NCBI GenBank assembly: GCA_903929065.1
Contig: CAIYTJ010000657.1
Location: 1 to 17,996, forward strand
DNA: 17,996 nucleotides
Reading direction: 5' to 3'
DNA from: an uncultured Bacteroidales bacterium
Lineage (GTDB): Bacteria; Bacteroidota; Bacteroidia; Bacteroidales; Paludibacteraceae
Each line of letters opens with the position of its first letter. The stretch's first letter is position 1. Below are positions 15,215 through 17,996 of this stretch, one piece after another. Below the pieces are notes generated by a model that was not told the DNA's origin, searched no databases, and worked only from the letters and a program-made list of their open reading frames with translations. The translations under genes were made by a program, and so were the position numbers.

Positions 15215-16219
15215 ATGAAAAATTTAAAAACGAAATTTATGGGAATCGAAATCGATAATCCCATTATTGTAGGAGCTTCAAATATGGTGAATAATATCGA
15301 CAACCTTAAAAAAGCAGAGGATAATGGTGCTGCCGCTATTGTTTACAAAACATTGTTTGAAGAACAAATTCAGTTGGAGCACTTTCAATTAGAGGAAGAG
15401 TTGAATGAATTTAATGATATTTATGCGGAAATGTTGACCAATCATCCTTCGTTTGATTATACCGGACCGGAAGAGCATTTGGAAAGTTTAAGAAAAGCGA
15501 AAGAAAGTGTGTCTATTCCGCTGATTGCCAGCTTAAATGCAATAAATCCGTTGACATGGATTGAATATGCCAAACTTGTAAGTCAAACCGGAGTAGATGG
15601 AATTGAACTGAATCTTTATCAAAATCTCACTAATTTTAGCAGAGAATCTTCTGAAATTGAGGCAGAACAAGTTGATATTGTGAGGCAAATCAAGGCAAAT
15701 CTCACCATTCCTGTGAGTGTAAAATTAAGTCAGGATTATACCAATTTGCTAAATTTTATTAAGAAACTAGATGAAGTAGGAGTAGATGATTTTGTACTTT
15801 TCAATTCTTTTTTCGAACCTGATATTGACATTACAAAAGAAAAGCACATTAAAAAATTTAATTTTAGTAGCGACGGCGATTATAAAAGATCCCTGAGGAT
15901 TGCCGGATTGCTTTATGGAAATGTGAATGCCGGAATTTGTAGTAATCACGGAATTTTTAGCGGAGCAGATCTTATTAAATTACTATTGTCAGGAGCTTCA
16001 AGTGTACAGATAGTGAGCACTTTGTACAAAAACGGTTTTTCGCAAATTGGTAAAATGAAAAATGAACTGCAAGACTGGATGGAAGAAAAGAATTACAATA
16101 ATATAACTGATTTTCAAGGAAAATTGTCCAAAAAAACGCTGAATAATCCGTTTATTTACAAACGTGCACAGTACATTGATTTGCTGATAAACTCGGAAAG
16201 GATATTTGGAAATAAGTGA
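15215..16219 (+). CDS. Dihydroorotate dehydrogenase-like flavoprotein, role unknown
   Basis: The 334-residue product has the TIM-barrel order of the dihydroorotate dehydrogenase family: PIIVGASNM near residue 16, AAIVYKTLFEE with K45, IPLIASLNA near 101, GVDGIELNLYQ (126-136), IPVSVKLS with K160, VLFNSFFEPDID (N187) and a C-terminal phosphate-binding-like LLLSGASSVQIVSTL. The active-site loop differs from true enzymes: the ELNLSCPN-type motif that normally supplies or precedes the catalytic base reads ELNLYQNLTNFS. It matches the separate group usually annotated dihydroorotate dehydrogenase-like, whose substrate I do not know. It probably binds FMN in the cytoplasm. The leader at 15188-15214 is A-rich, typical of Bacteroidota starts. 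It ends two bases from the mnmE stop. Confidence 0.85.
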   Translation: MKNLKTKFMGIEIDNPIIVGASNMVNNIDNLKKAEDNGAAAIVYKTLFEEQIQLEHFQLEEELNEFNDIYAEMLTNHPSFDYTGPEEHLESLRKAKESVSIPLIASLNAINPLTWIEYAKLVSQTGVDGIELNLYQNLTNFSRESSEIEAEQVDIVRQIKANLTIPVSVKLSQDYTNLLNFIKKLDEVGVDDFVLFNSFFEPDIDITKEKHIKKFNFSSDGDYKRSLRIAGLLYGNVNAGICSNHGIFSGADLIKLLLSGASSVQIVSTLYKNGFSQIGKMKNELQDWMEEKNYNNITDFQGKLSKKTLNNPFIYKRAQYIDLLINSERIFGNK

Positions 16220-16221
16220 TT

Positions 16222-17613
16222 TTATTTACCGATACAGAATTTCCCAAAAATATTTCCAAGTATTTCATTATTAGATATCTGTCCTGTAATTTCACCAAGG
16301 AAATGCATACATTCACGAATGTCTTGTGAAAGAAAATCGCCAGAAATACCGGATTCCAGACCGTCAATTACGCGCAAAATGGCAGTTTTTGCATGTTGAA
16401 GTGCTTCAAAATGCCGGATATTATTTACAATCACATCTCCCGGTGATATTTCCGGAAGTTGAGATGCGGTGACCAATGCTTTTTGTAATTCTTCCGTGTT
16501 TATACGGTCACGAGCAGAAATATAAATTCGTTCGCCTTCAAACTGTTCAAAAAGTTGACCCAACACTTCTCGTTCATCTTCGGCAATTTTATCAATTTTA
16601 TTGAAAACAAGAATCACTTTTTTCCCTTCAGACCGTTTGGCAATACGGTCGGTAAGCCATTCAATGTGCTCTGTAACCTGTGTACAATCAACAATCCAAA
16701 GAACGATAGCGGCTTGTTCAATTTTTTGATAGGTCCGCTCAATGCCCATATTTTCAATTTTGTCTTTAGTGTTTCTAATGCCGGCTGTGTCAATAAAACG
16801 GAAAGTAATACCATTGAGATTTACGGAATCTTCAATCGAATCGCGTGTAGTACCATGAATATCAGAGACAATGGCTTTATCTTCATTTAAAAGCAAGTTC
16901 AATAAAGTGGATTTTCCTACATTTGTTTCGCCAACAAGTGCTACAGGAATTCCGTTTTTAATGGCATTTCCAACCCGAAATGAATCGGAAAGGTTGGAAA
17001 TCAATTGTTCAATTTCCGAAGCCAATATTTTTAATTTTGAACGGTCGGCAAATTCCACATCTTCTTCGTTAAAATCCAGTTCTAATTCCACAAGTGAAAC
17101 AAAATCAAGCAATTGGGTGCGTAGTTTAGTCAATTCATTCGAAAATCCACCACGCATTTGATTCATTGCCATTCGGTGCGAAGCTGCTGAAGTTGACGCT
17201 ATTAAATCAGCAACCGCTTCGGCTTGCGAAAGGTCCATTTTGCCATTCAGAAAAGCTCGTTGAGTAAATTCACCCGGTTGCGCCAACACACAACCTTGTT
17301 GAATCAAGAGTTGAAGAATTTGTTGCTGAACAAAAATTGATCCGTGACAAGAAATTTCAACCACATTTTCACCGGTAAATGAATTGGGAGCCTTAAAAAC
17401 ACTGACTAAAACATCATCAACGGTTTCGTTTTTATTAACAATGCTTCCAAAACTAACCGTGTAAGCTTCTTGATTTAAAGTACTGATTGATTTGTTTTTA
17501 GGTGATAAAATGGCATCGCAATAAACGAACGCATTTTTACCTGAAACGCGAATAACAGCAATTCCTCCAATTCCGGGAGCAGTTGAAATGGCAGCAATAG
17601 TGGTTGAGTTCAT
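16222..17613 (-). CDS. mnmE: tRNA uridine-5-carboxymethylaminomethyl modification GTPase
   Basis: MnmE (TrmE) works with MnmG to modify the wobble uridine of certain tRNAs in the cytoplasm, using GTP and a folate one-carbon donor. The 463-residue protein has the N-terminal folate-binding domain (TIAAISTAPGIGGIAVIRVSG), a helical domain, and an inserted G domain. Its motifs are G1 GETNVGKS (228-235), G2 GTTRD (254-258), G3 DTAG (275-278) and G4 NKID (338-341). The protein ends in CIGK (460-463), whose cysteine is a conserved family feature needed for modification. Length is normal. It starts five bases after the upstream acyltransferase stop, so the two are likely co-transcribed. Confidence 0.98.
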   Translation of the reverse strand: MNSTTIAAISTAPGIGGIAVIRVSGKNAFVYCDAILSPKNKSISTLNQEAYTVSFGSIVNKNETVDDVLVSVFKAPNSFTGENVVEISCHGSIFVQQQILQLLIQQGCVLAQPGEFTQRAFLNGKMDLSQAEAVADLIASTSAASHRMAMNQMRGGFSNELTKLRTQLLDFVSLVELELDFNEEDVEFADRSKLKILASEIEQLISNLSDSFRVGNAIKNGIPVALVGETNVGKSTLLNLLLNEDKAIVSDIHGTTRDSIEDSVNLNGITFRFIDTAGIRNTKDKIENMGIERTYQKIEQAAIVLWIVDCTQVTEHIEWLTDRIAKRSEGKKVILVFNKIDKIAEDEREVLGQLFEQFEGERIYISARDRINTEELQKALVTASQLPEISPGDVIVNNIRHFEALQHAKTAILRVIDGLESGISGDFLSQDIRECMHFLGEITGQISNNEILGNIFGKFCIGK

Positions 17614-17618
17614 GTTGA

Positions 17619-17996
17619 TTATTTTAAAAATCCGTCCGGGTAAACTCCATTTTCAACAGAGCTTTTATTCGATATTATTTTTGCAGGAATTCCTCCAATA
17701 GTCACATTATCAGTGATATCTGTGTTTACCACGGCATTTGCCCCAATTGCAACGTTATTTCCGATAGTTATGTTTCCGAAAAGTTTCGCACCGGGACCAA
17801 TATATACATTATTTCCCAGCAAAGGAGCACCATTATAATCTCCAACTGATGTTGAAGGATGGATACGGCAATTCTCACCTATTTTTGCTTTTGAACTTAT
17901 TACAATTGTTCCATAATGTACGATGCATAAACCTGCACCGAAAACATTTTTGGGAATAGAAAACCCTAAACGAATAGCTAAATTATGATTAATTAC
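17619..17996 (-). CDS. Serine acetyltransferase-like hexapeptide-repeat protein (partial, 5' end beyond window)
   Basis: The frame is open from the right edge to the TAA at 17619-17621, giving the last 125-126 residues. It begins near NLAIRLGFSIPKNVFGAGLC and continues IVHYGTIVISSKAKIGENCRIH. It then shows left-handed beta-helix hexapeptides such as IGENCR, LGNNVY, IGPGAK, IGNNVA and IGANAV, and ends IGGIPAKIIS and a short tail. The HYGTIVI and GGIPAK context fits CysE-like serine O-acetyltransferases, including versions in polysaccharide loci. The N-terminal domain that would decide between cysteine synthesis and sugar acetylation is missing. TTG at 17820-17822 is an internal leucine, not a start. 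It lies five bases upstream of mnmE. Confidence 0.85.
   Translation of the reverse strand, partial: VINHNLAIRLGFSIPKNVFGAGLCIVHYGTIVISSKAKIGENCRIHPSTSVGDYNGAPLLGNNVYIGPGAKLFGNITIGNNVAIGANAVVNTDITDNVTIGGIPAKIISNKSSVENGVYPDGFLK

Noticed and set aside
17619..17822. A separate small 67-residue protein starting at TTG 17822
   Set aside because: The same frame is open to the right edge with good acetyltransferase sequence upstream, so this is the tail of a larger gene.

Overview
The window holds almost all of one large operon for respiratory complex I (NADH:quinone oxidoreductase, nuo). Beside it lie a short divergent gene, a tRNA-modification GTPase gene and the end of an acyltransferase gene. 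The protein sequences, the weak or absent Shine-Dalgarno signals, the A-rich leader at 15188-15214 and the AT-rich low-complexity spacers all suggest a member of Bacteroidota, perhaps near Bacteroidales or Marinilabiliales. That placement is inference. No rRNA, tRNA, CRISPR array, insertion sequence or phage gene was seen.

Layout. From 14992 down to 1, on the minus strand, lie nuoA, nuoB, a fused nuoCD, nuoE, nuoF, nuoG, nuoH, nuoI, nuoJ, nuoK, nuoL, nuoM and nuoN. nuoN runs off the left edge. This is the complete 13-gene order known from Escherichia coli, including the C-D fusion. Three junctions are ATGA stop/start overlaps: A/B, F/G and L/M. Every iron-sulfur ligand expected in NuoB, E, F, G and I is visible, including the extra N7 cluster motif in NuoG. 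After a 222-base divergent spacer come a plus-strand dihydroorotate-dehydrogenase-like gene (15215-16219), then minus-strand mnmE (16222-17613) only two bases from it tail to tail, then the 3' part of a serine-acetyltransferase-like hexapeptide-repeat gene (17619 to the right edge).

How the genes work together. NuoE, F and G form the NADH-oxidising arm. NuoB, CD and I carry electrons to quinone. NuoA, H, J, K, L, M and N form the proton-pumping membrane arm. MnmE is a housekeeping tRNA-modification factor, and the acyltransferase may be co-transcribed with it. The dehydrogenase-like protein has no assigned role.

Most unusual. The 300-base gap between nuoG and nuoH contains a strict 21-bp-period array: ten direct units followed, without loss of phase, by two inverted units. 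One frame of the array is open on the operon's strand for 79 codons and spells leucine-rich heptads, but it has no start codon. Several other operon spacers carry different short tandem repeats, and the end of nuoM appears to have absorbed two of these repeat families into its coding sequence.
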